From the NCBI GenBank assembly GCA_021793635.1, contig JAJYSI010000192.1, forward strand, positions 1-6,619: DNA of 6,619 bases. The letters are read 5' to 3'. The position numbers and the translations under genes were made by a program. This DNA is from Bacteroidota bacterium (GTDB lineage: Bacteria > Bacteroidota > Ignavibacteria > Ignavibacteriales > Ignavibacteriaceae). The notes below the pieces were generated by a model that was given only the letters and a program-made list of their open reading frames with translations, had not been told where the DNA came from and made no database searches. Positions 1 through 5,945 of this stretch are shown here, piece by piece (position 1 is the first letter of the stretch; each line of letters begins with the position of its first letter).

Positions 1-1682
1 GTGATATTTTCAGCTATAATATTTTAGGTCAGGGCAATTATCAAAAGGGAAGAGTAATTACCACGGGATTTCAAGGTTCAACCTCGCTTTTAGCTGCCGG
101 AAACTATTTAGGCGATGGAAGTACTGAAATGGCAGTTCTGCTTCATTCAATTTCTAATTTTGATATTGCACCTTACTATCGTTTGCTTGTATTTAAATTG
201 ACGGCAGATTCAGTCTACAATATTTTTGACCAAGCGATTATTGATCCCACTACCGAATTCAATTCTCAATTCCAGAAAGCTGAAACTGCATTGAGATTCG
301 CAGACATTGATAACGACGGTAAGGACGAACTGATCGTCTTCGATTATCCGTACTCATATATTTTAAAATATGAAAACGGACAGAATGAAATTATTTCTTT
401 TAAAGAGAATATAAATTCAAGTTCTATTTTTGTCGGCGATTTAAACAAGGACGGAGTACCGGAAGTTGCATTCCCGACAAATACAGGAATAAACTTTTAT
501 GAATTTACTCCTTCAAATTATGCCAGTACGCCTTTCAATTTAGAAGGTTTTAGTATTGACTCAACTATAATAAAGTTGACCTGGACAGGCGATGCCGGGA
601 AATATTTAATCTATAAAGGATCTTTGCAGGACAGCTTGAATCTTTACGATTCTACTTTAGCGCAATTTTATGTAGACCCACAAGTAGAAACCGGAAGAAA
701 TTATTTCTTTGGAGTAAGAGCTTATGATCAAACGAAACTTAATCCTATTTCAAATCTAAGTAACATCGTTGAAGTATATTCGCACACTCCGGCTAAAATA
801 GTAAATGTAAAAGCAGTATCTTCGAATAATCTTTTAGTTACATTTTCGGGTAGGATAAATAACAAGATTGATAACCTCAATTCATTTTTAGTTTTGAATT
901 TAGGAATTCCAAACTCAATTTCTGCAGCAAGTCAATATTCATATCTTCTATCTTTCGGCAGTCCATTTCCGGTAGGGAAGAACACGTTAATTGAAAACAA
1001 CCTTAATGATTATTATGGTTCTCCGATAATTCCGGATACAGTTGAATTTAATGTTGACAGTACGAGTAATGTTCCTAATTTTTATATAACAAATTTTGAA
1101 ATATTAAACTCAAGAAAAGTATCGGTGACATTTAATCTTGCAATAGATTCAGCTTCAGCGATGAATTTAAATAATTACATATTAACTCCGGATAACAAAG
1201 TATCAAGCATACAAATTGATCCCAAAAACAAAAATACAATTTATTTGAATTTTGAAGGAGAAAAACCCATCGGTCCGATTGGAATAGAATACACCCTGCA
1301 AGTACGAAACATAATATCATCAGCGGAAAGCGGAAGCATAAAAATTCTTTCCGGAGCTGGAAGCTATGTAGTTCTTACAAGCTATGCACAAAATTTATCT
1401 GATGTTTATGTTTATCCAAGTCCGGCGAGAATAATGAACGGCGAAAGCAAAATTACATTTGCTAATCTTCCGCGTAGAGCTAAAGTTACCATTTTTAGTC
1501 TATCCGGTAAGCTAATAAATCAAATAGAAGAAACAAATGGAGACGGCGGTTTGGATTATAATTTGAAAGATGAAAGTGGTAATTTGCTGCCCAGCGGAAT
1601 TTATATTTTTAGAGTCGTTCGCCTTGATGATTCCAACAATGATGTTGAAGAGAAATTAGGTAAATTTGCGGTTATCAGATGA
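1..1682 (+). CDS. Modular secreted surface protein with T9SS type A sorting domain (5'-truncated)
   Basis: The reading frame is open from the first complete codon at base 3 to the TGA at 1680-1682, giving 559 visible residues. The ATG at 129 is internal to a conserved-looking repeat ([13 protein letters not shown]), so the real start lies upstream of the window. Numbering from base 3, residues 33-151 hold FG-GAP/VCBS-like repeats with calcium-loop motifs GDG (about 37), DIDNDGKDE (about 101) and DLNKDGVPE (146). Residues 177-262 resemble a fibronectin type III domain (LTW near its start, YFFGVRAYD near its end). Residues about 263-450 look like two further Ig-like beta-sandwich domains. Residues 467-559 form a T9SS type A sorting domain ([25 protein letters not shown]). 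No cysteine is visible, as is common in secreted beta-rich proteins. By family knowledge the C-terminal domain directs export across the outer membrane and is usually removed. Ligand or enzymatic role is unknown; a catalytic domain could lie upstream. It overlaps the next gene by four bases. Confidence 0.9.
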   Translation, partial: DIFSYNILGQGNYQKGRVITTGFQGSTSLLAAGNYLGDGSTEMAVLLHSISNFDIAPYYRLLVFKLTADSVYNIFDQAIIDPTTEFNSQFQKAETALRFADIDNDGKDELIVFDYPYSYILKYENGQNEIISFKENINSSSIFVGDLNKDGVPEVAFPTNTGINFYEFTPSNYASTPFNLEGFSIDSTIIKLTWTGDAGKYLIYKGSLQDSLNLYDSTLAQFYVDPQVETGRNYFFGVRAYDQTKLNPISNLSNIVEVYSHTPAKIVNVKAVSSNNLLVTFSGRINNKIDNLNSFLVLNLGIPNSISAASQYSYLLSFGSPFPVGKNTLIENNLNDYYGSPIIPDTVEFNVDSTSNVPNFYITNFEILNSRKVSVTFNLAIDSASAMNLNNYILTPDNKVSSIQIDPKNKNTIYLNFEGEKPIGPIGIEYTLQVRNIISSAESGSIKILSGAGSYVVLTSYAQNLSDVYVYPSPARIMNGESKITFANLPRRAKVTIFSLSGKLINQIEETNGDGGLDYNLKDESGNLLPSGIYIFRVVRLDDSNNDVEEKLGKFAVIR

Positions 1683-2251
1683 TTATTAATTTCAACGAAA
1701 TAAAGACAAAGTCCAACTTTCTAAGTTTAATTAGGCTGCTTCTTGCTTTGCCGCTTTGGTTTTTGTTTGATGACTTTCAATCATCTAATACAAGGGTAAT
1801 CATTGTGATGATTTGTCTGTTGGCTGCGTTAACAGATACGTTCGACGGATATCTGGCAAGGAAATATCACGAAGTTACAGAATTCGGAAAAATAATTGAT
1901 CCGTTTGCAGATAAAGTGATCATCGGGGTAGTAATAATTAAATTATTTATTATTGGAAAAGTAAACGGCACATATTTGCTGCTGATTCTTTGCCGGGACT
2001 TGCTGATATTTATCGGCGGAATCTTTGTCGCTCGAAAAATAAAAAAGATATTACCATCAAATGTACTTGGTAAAATTACGGTATCAAATATCGGGCTTGT
2101 AATATTTTTAATAATTATAAACGTTAGCAAGGAAAATGTATTTTTCCAATTCTTTTATAATTTAAGCATTGCTTTAATTATTATTTCAATAATAGGCTAT
2201 GCTTATCGGGCATTCGAGTTCATTAAAAAGAAAGACTATGGGAATATTTAA
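1679..2251 (+). CDS. pgsA: CDP-alcohol phosphatidyltransferase, probably CDP-diacylglycerol-glycerol-3-phosphate 3-phosphatidyltransferase
   Basis: This 190-residue inner-membrane protein carries the complete family signature D-x2-DG-x2-AR-x8-G-x3-D-x3-D: D53, D56-G57, A60-R61, G70, D74 and D78. In this family the aspartates bind the metal ions and the CDP-linked lipid. The N-terminal stretch N13[12 protein letters not shown] is typical of PgsA-like members, and about six hydrophobic segments follow (roughly 16-31, 39-52, 79-93, 98-118, 132-149, 160-176). The length fits the family. PgsA makes phosphatidylglycerol phosphate from CDP-diacylglycerol and glycerol-3-phosphate, the first committed step to phosphatidylglycerol and cardiolipin. 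The acceptor alcohol is inferred: a cardiolipin-synthase-type or other head-group specificity cannot be excluded from sequence alone. The ATG at 1679 sits in an ATGA overlap with the preceding stop and has no well-placed Shine-Dalgarno, which suggests translational coupling. Its 3' end overlaps ftsY by 14 bases. Confidence 0.85.
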   Translation: MIINFNEIKTKSNFLSLIRLLLALPLWFLFDDFQSSNTRVIIVMICLLAALTDTFDGYLARKYHEVTEFGKIIDPFADKVIIGVVIIKLFIIGKVNGTYLLLILCRDLLIFIGGIFVARKIKKILPSNVLGKITVSNIGLVIFLIIINVSKENVFFQFFYNLSIALIIISIIGYAYRAFEFIKKKDYGNI

Positions 2252-3188
2252 TAATATAAATTTTGATAAATTAAAATCCGGTTTAACTAAGACACGGGAG
2301 AAGCTTTTCAATAAAATAACCGAGACAATTACCGGCAAAGCAGTTATCGATGACGTGACTATCGATGAGATAGAAGAAATTTTAATATCTTCTGACATAG
2401 GATTTGATACCTCCGAAAAGATAATTCAGAACGTTCGTACTCAATTAAAAAATGATAAAGACCGTACAAATCTTAACATTATAGAAACTGTAAAAAAAGA
2501 ACTTACGTCAATAGTAGATTTGCAGAAGGCAAATGGCGGTCAGAATGAAATCGAGAATCATACTCCGTATATTATTTTAATAGTTGGCGTAAACGGAGCA
2601 GGGAAGACAACTACAATTGGAAAATTGGCTCATAATTTTCGCAAATCCGGTTTTAAAGTTATTGTAGGCGCAGCTGATACTTTTCGTGCTGCCGCTAATG
2701 AACAATTAGAAGTTTGGGCTAAACGAGCAGGTGTTGAAATTATCCAAAGAGATCAAGGTGCCGATCCTTCTTCAGTAGCTTTTGATACTATAAATCATGC
2801 CGTCAAAAATAATTTTGATATTGTTTTAATTGATACAGCAGGCAGACTTCATACCAAGTCTAATTTGATGGATGAACTAAATAAGATTAAACGGACGATA
2901 AAGAAAATTCTTCCTGATGCTCCGCATGAAACATTACTTGTTATTGATGGTGCAACCGGGCAAAATGCTATTTCGCAGGTTGAAGAATTTTCTAAAGTAT
3001 CCGACCTTAACGGTTTGGTCATTACAAAGCTGGACGGCACTGCAAAAGGCGGCGTAATTTTTCAAATATGCAATAGATTAAAAATACCTGTAAAATATAT
3101 TGGCGTTGGAGAAGGAATTGAAGATCTGCAAACATTTGAGCCTAAGCTTTTTGTCTCCGCAATTTTCGACAATGGTACTTCGAAATAG
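2238..3188 (+). CDS. ftsY: Signal recognition particle receptor FtsY (SRP GTPase)
   Basis: FtsY docks ribosome-SRP complexes at the inner membrane and, through paired GTP hydrolysis with Ffh, hands nascent membrane proteins to the Sec translocon. The 316-residue protein shows an N domain (about 1-100) and the full GTPase G domain: P-loop GVNGAGKTT (117-125), the SRP-GTPase insertion motif DTFRAAA (147-153), DTAGR (199-203), [10 protein letters not shown] (263-272) and GVGEGIEDL (289-297). It lacks the long acidic A domain of E. coli FtsY, as in many bacteria, so membrane contact probably relies on the N-terminal amphipathic helix. I chose the ATG at 2238 because [16 protein letters not shown] is a typical FtsY N-terminus. 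An upstream in-frame ATG at 2199 would add 13 residues that lie within pgsA and do not resemble the family. Only a loose purine-rich AAAAAGAAAG precedes the start, which overlaps pgsA by 14 bases, consistent with coupling. Confidence 0.96.
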   Translation: MGIFNNINFDKLKSGLTKTREKLFNKITETITGKAVIDDVTIDEIEEILISSDIGFDTSEKIIQNVRTQLKNDKDRTNLNIIETVKKELTSIVDLQKANGGQNEIENHTPYIILIVGVNGAGKTTTIGKLAHNFRKSGFKVIVGAADTFRAAANEQLEVWAKRAGVEIIQRDQGADPSSVAFDTINHAVKNNFDIVLIDTAGRLHTKSNLMDELNKIKRTIKKILPDAPHETLLVIDGATGQNAISQVEEFSKVSDLNGLVITKLDGTAKGGVIFQICNRLKIPVKYIGVGEGIEDLQTFEPKLFVSAIFDNGTSK

Positions 3189-3191
3189 GAG

Positions 3192-3241
3192 ATTAGCAAG
3201 TTTACATAATATACATTATCGGACAATTATCTTTTGCTAAT
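3192..3241. repeat. Inverted repeat upstream of the exported-protein gene
   Basis: ATTAGCAA (3192-3199) is mirrored exactly by TTGCTAAT (3234-3241), with a 34-base spacer that contains a smaller AT-only hairpin, ATAAT/ATTAT (3206-3210 and 3215-3219). The right arm ends 12 bases before the ATG at 3254, so a folded transcript could shade the translation start. It could equally be an operator half-site pair or chance in AT-rich DNA. It lacks the GC stem and U-run of an intrinsic terminator for ftsY. Confidence 0.3.
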
Positions 3242-3253
3242 TATTTTTAATTC

Positions 3254-3811
3254 ATGGATATTCAACTCAAATTCAATATTCTGATTTTAATTTCATTTAT
3301 TCTTCTACCAGAATATTTCCTTTTTGCTCAACCGGCAGATCAAAAATATTTGGCAATTCTGGATTCTGTTAAGACTTTTTACGGCGATAGATGTTCTGTC
3401 GGCGTAAATAGTAAATTAATTGAAAAACTAAATCCATTCAAAGAACATCAGCAAGTAAAAGAATATCTTGATGAATTTCATAAAGTAAAAGAACAAATCA
3501 TCGAATTTAGAAAATCGTATCTCCCTATGCTTAAAAATGAAAGCTTAATTCTTCTAAGTCTTCCAAGAATATTTAAATCTAAAAAAGATTGGAATGTTTT
3601 AAATGCTGCAGGAATATATTTCGGAGCAGACAGTGTAACAAACATTGCCTTAAGCTATTTTATAATTAAGAATAATATTTCCAAATACAACATATCTTTA
3701 ATTCAAATCGGGCAAGTTGATCCGGATTTCAAAAAAGAATTAACCGAAAATGGCTCTGATTGGATTTATTCAAAGAAACTTAAGCAGCTTAAACTTACAA
3801 CTTCAGAATAG
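3254..3811 (+). CDS. Hypothetical exported protein, 185 residues
   Basis: I do not recognise this family. The N-terminus looks like a Sec signal peptide: a short polar start with K6, a hydrophobic core from about 8 to 24, and a plausible signal peptidase I site after LFA (A25, before Q26). There is no lipobox cysteine, so it is not an obvious lipoprotein. The mature part, about 160 residues, is mixed in charge, with a lysine/glutamate-rich probably helical stretch (about 52-90, including KEHQQVKEYLDEFHKVKEQ) and a single cysteine at 47. The C-terminal half (110-175) looks like alternating strands and helices with no motif I can name. It would act in the periplasm or outside the cell. The gene lies 65 bases after ftsY on the same strand, so it may have its own promoter or be a loosely attached operon member. 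No Shine-Dalgarno is visible before the ATG; the leader is A/T-rich, as often seen in Bacteroidota. Its stop faces the convergent hbd gene. Confidence 0.75.
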   Translation: MDIQLKFNILILISFILLPEYFLFAQPADQKYLAILDSVKTFYGDRCSVGVNSKLIEKLNPFKEHQQVKEYLDEFHKVKEQIIEFRKSYLPMLKNESLILLSLPRIFKSKKDWNVLNAAGIYFGADSVTNIALSYFIIKNNISKYNISLIQIGQVDPDFKKELTENGSDWIYSKKLKQLKLTTSE

Positions 3812-3882
3812 ATGAATTAAGTAAATTAACACCAATAAATTACAGTCAAATAGTCCAATTTCCTTAACTATATTCGACACAA
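3812..3882. other. Convergent intergenic gap without a clear terminator
   Basis: These 71 A/T-rich bases separate the stops of the exported-protein gene (plus) and hbd (minus). The best pairing I see is CTTAA (3863-3867) with TTAAG (3883-3887), which is too short and has no following T-run on either strand. Termination of both units may depend on Rho or occur by transcript collision; nothing here decides this. Confidence 0.5.
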
Positions 3883-4734
3883 TTAAGAATATTTAAAAAA
3901 GCCTTCGCCTGTTTTTCTGCCTAATTTTTTTGCAGCAACCATTTTCTTTAATAATGGACAAGGGCGATATTTAGAATCATTAAAGCCATTGTATAAGACT
4001 TCTAAAATTGCCAGACAAACATCCAATCCTATAAAGTCCGCAAGTGTTAAAGGTCCCATTGGATGATTCATACCAAGCTTCATTACCGTATCAATATCCT
4101 TAGCTGAAGCAACACCTTCCATTAAAGCAAAGACTGCTTCGTTAATCATCGGCATTAAAATTCTATTCGATATGAATCCCGGATAATCAAATACTTCTAC
4201 CGGAGTCTTACCAAGTTTTATCGCCAATGACTTTACCGTTTCAAAGGTTTCGTTACTGGTTGAATATCCGCGAATAATTTCTACAAGCTGCATCATAGGT
4301 ACAGGATTCATGAAATGCATTCCAATGAAATGTTCCGGTCTGGTAGGTGCAGACAATTCAGTAATCGAAATTGAAGAAGTATTAGATGCAAATATAGAAT
4401 CATCTTTAATTTTATTTTGAAGCTCCTTAAAAACATTCAGCTTAGCTTCTTTGTTTTCATATATCGCTTCGATTACTAAATCGGAATCGGAAGGAGTATT
4501 ATTTACTCCAGCAATTTTTTTAATGTTAGAAAGTGTTCTGGATTTTTCTTCTACTGTTATACTTCCCTTTTTCACTTGGCGATCCAGATTTTGTGAGATT
4601 GAGACAAGAGCTTTATCTGCCAGTTCAGAGCTCATTTCAACCAGATTAACATTAAAACCTTTTAGTGCAAAGACGTGAGCTATTCCATTCCCCATTGTTC
4701 CCCCGCCGATTACAGATACATTTTTTATTTCCAT
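3883..4734 (-). CDS. hbd: 3-hydroxyacyl-CoA (3-hydroxybutyryl-CoA) dehydrogenase
   Basis: This cytoplasmic enzyme interconverts acetoacetyl-CoA and 3-hydroxybutyryl-CoA with NAD(P)(H). At 283 residues it matches the free-standing short bacterial form, not a multifunctional FadB-type fusion. The N-terminal Rossmann fold has VIGGGTMGNG (8-17). E33 at the end of the second strand favours NAD(H) by analogy. The catalytic set aligned with the mammalian enzyme is Ser120 (in SNTSS), His140 (GMHFMNPVP), Glu152 (QLVE) and Asn190 (FISNR). The C-terminal dimerisation domain includes MNHPMGPLTLADFIGLD (222-238) and ends with the family's usual GRKTGEGFFKY. The ATG is preceded by a strong Shine-Dalgarno 8 bases away. 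It lies 12 bases downstream of the thiolase gene, which supplies or consumes its acetoacetyl-CoA. Direction (butyrate or hydroxybutyrate synthesis versus beta-oxidation), chain-length range and stereochemistry are inferred; the family is normally specific for the S isomer. Confidence 0.94.
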   Translation of the reverse strand: MEIKNVSVIGGGTMGNGIAHVFALKGFNVNLVEMSSELADKALVSISQNLDRQVKKGSITVEEKSRTLSNIKKIAGVNNTPSDSDLVIEAIYENKEAKLNVFKELQNKIKDDSIFASNTSSISITELSAPTRPEHFIGMHFMNPVPMMQLVEIIRGYSTSNETFETVKSLAIKLGKTPVEVFDYPGFISNRILMPMINEAVFALMEGVASAKDIDTVMKLGMNHPMGPLTLADFIGLDVCLAILEVLYNGFNDSKYRPCPLLKKMVAAKKLGRKTGEGFFKYS

Positions 4735-4742
4735 TTTTATAC

Positions 4743-4748
4743 CCTCCT
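4743..4748 (-). promoter_or_regulatory. Strong Shine-Dalgarno of hbd overlapping the thiolase stop codon
   Basis: On the minus strand the junction reads TAGGAGGGTATAAAA followed by ATG. AGGAGG is a full-consensus ribosome binding site 8 bases before the hbd start, and its first two bases are the last two of the thiolase TAG stop (4747-4749). A ribosome terminating on the thiolase would sit on the hbd binding site, which favours coupled translation of the two enzymes. It also fixes the hbd start. Confidence 0.85.
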
Positions 4749-5931
4749 ATTTTATTGAATAATTTTTAACTATAAGAGCCGAAGCCTCGCCTCCGCCAAT
4801 GCAAAGAGAAGCAAGCCCGTACTTCAGATTTTGCTTTATCATTTCATAAATTAAAGTAGTGAGAATTCTTGCCCCGCTTGCACCAATCGGATGACCTAAA
4901 GCAATTGCACCGCCGTTGACATTAACTTTTGAAGGATCGAGTCCCAGTAATTTATTAACGGCAAGCGAAACAACTGCAAAAGCCTCATTGATTTCAAATA
5001 AATCAATATCTTTTAAATTCATTTCGGATTTTTTCAGAACTTTATTTATTGCATCGGCTGGAGCTGTTGTAAATTCAATTGGTGCTTTTGCCGCTGAGCT
5101 CTGAGCTACAATTTCTACCAGAGGAGTTAGACCAAATTTTTTTGCTTTTTCTTCGCTCATAATTAATAACGCTGCGGCACCATCATTTATGCTTGATGCA
5201 TTTGCAGCAGTTACAACTCCATCCTTCTCAAAGACTGGTTTCAAGTTAGGGATTTTGTCAAAATTTACTTTAGTCGGTTCTTCATCAGTTTCTATAAAAC
5301 TTTCTTTACCTTTTTGAATAATCGGAACTTTTACAATTTCATCATTAAATCTTCCTGACTTCTGAGCTTCAATGGCGCGACGATAAGATTGAACTGCAAA
5401 TTCATCAAGTTGTTCGCGGGTAAATTTAAAATCTTTTGCGCAGGATTCTGCACAGCTTCCCATATGAATATTGTTGTAAACATCCCACAGTCCATCTTTA
5501 ATAATAGAATCAATAATCTCACCGTTACCAAGCCGGTAACCATTTCTTGCATTCATTAAAAGATACGGTGCAGTGCTCATGCTCTCTTGTCCGCCGGCAA
5601 TTATTACGTCGGCATCTCCGCATTGAATGGCTTGATGCGCAAGCATAACTGCTTTCAATCCGCTTCCGCACATTTTATTTATAGTCATGCATTCAACATT
5701 ATTATGCAGACCGGCAATTAAAGCTGCCTGTCTTGCAGGTGCTTGTCCCTGTCCGGCAGTTAAAACATTTCCCATAATAACTTCGTCTACCAGTTTGGAA
5801 TCTATACGTGCTTCTTCAACTACAGATTTTATTGCGATGCTGCCGAGCTTTGCCGCACTTAGAGATGATAATGAACCATTAAACGAACCAATAGGAGTTC
5901 TTTTAGCGTTTGTTATTACTACTTTTTTCAT
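4747..5931 (-). CDS. Acetyl-CoA C-acetyltransferase (acetoacetyl-CoA thiolase)
   Basis: A 394-residue cytoplasmic thiolase that condenses two acetyl-CoA into acetoacetyl-CoA or runs in reverse, cleaving 3-ketoacyl-CoA. The nucleophilic cysteine is C88 in NKMCGSGLKA. NEAFA (315-319), GGAIALGHPIGASGAR (340-355, with H347) and the acid/base cysteine C377 in CIGGGEASA complete the active site. The length and spacing match the Zoogloea ramigera biosynthetic thiolase almost residue for residue (its C89, H348 and C378). HMG at 156-158 corresponds to the short-chain specificity loop of acetoacetyl-CoA thiolases, so a C4 substrate is more likely than long chains; this remains inference. The ATG at 5929-5931 gives the usual MKKVVITNAKRTPIG start and has GGAAGG 7 bases upstream. 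It lies 14 bases after holB and 12 before hbd, so the three are probably one transcript. Common symbols for such genes are atoB, thlA or phaA; sequence alone does not decide among them. Confidence 0.95.
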   Translation of the reverse strand: MKKVVITNAKRTPIGSFNGSLSSLSAAKLGSIAIKSVVEEARIDSKLVDEVIMGNVLTAGQGQAPARQAALIAGLHNNVECMTINKMCGSGLKAVMLAHQAIQCGDADVIIAGGQESMSTAPYLLMNARNGYRLGNGEIIDSIIKDGLWDVYNNIHMGSCAESCAKDFKFTREQLDEFAVQSYRRAIEAQKSGRFNDEIVKVPIIQKGKESFIETDEEPTKVNFDKIPNLKPVFEKDGVVTAANASSINDGAAALLIMSEEKAKKFGLTPLVEIVAQSSAAKAPIEFTTAPADAINKVLKKSEMNLKDIDLFEINEAFAVVSLAVNKLLGLDPSKVNVNGGAIALGHPIGASGARILTTLIYEMIKQNLKYGLASLCIGGGEASALIVKNYSIK

Positions 5932-5938
5932 TTTCGCG

Positions 5939-5944
5939 CCTTCC
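5939..5944 (-). promoter_or_regulatory. Shine-Dalgarno of the thiolase gene
   Basis: Between the holB stop and the thiolase ATG, the minus strand reads CGGAAGGCGCGAAA. GGAAGG lies 7 bases before the start and is a plausible though non-consensus ribosome binding site. Together with the AGGAGG before hbd it indicates that this genome does use Shine-Dalgarno initiation for some genes. Confidence 0.6.
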
Positions 5945-5945
5945 G

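Noticed and set aside
129..131. ATG as the start of the T9SS surface protein
   Set aside because: The same frame is open from base 3 and encodes repeat-like sequence ([21 protein letters not shown]) continuous with the protein, so this methionine is internal.
1132..1320. Minus-strand open frame of 62 codons within the surface-protein gene
   Set aside because: It is entirely antisense to a well-supported coding region, has no recognisable domain and no ribosome binding site.
1867..2398. Minus-strand open frames across pgsA and the start of ftsY
   Set aside because: They are antisense to genes with complete family motifs; their low-complexity Ile/Ser-rich products are typical of reverse reading of AT-rich membrane-protein genes.
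3229..3236. Possible Bacteroidota-type -7 element (TAnnTTTG) before the exported-protein gene
   Set aside because: TATCTTTTG has one extra T relative to the consensus and no convincing -33 partner; in AT-rich DNA this is too weak to list as a promoter.
3863..3887. Possible bidirectional terminator between the convergent genes
   Set aside because: The stem is only 5 A/T-rich pairs with a 15-base loop and no T-run on either side, and its right arm is inside the hbd stop region.
5331..5552. Second minus-strand frame inside the thiolase gene
   Set aside because: It is out of frame with a full-length thiolase that has all active-site residues, so it is neither a frameshift remnant nor a separate gene.
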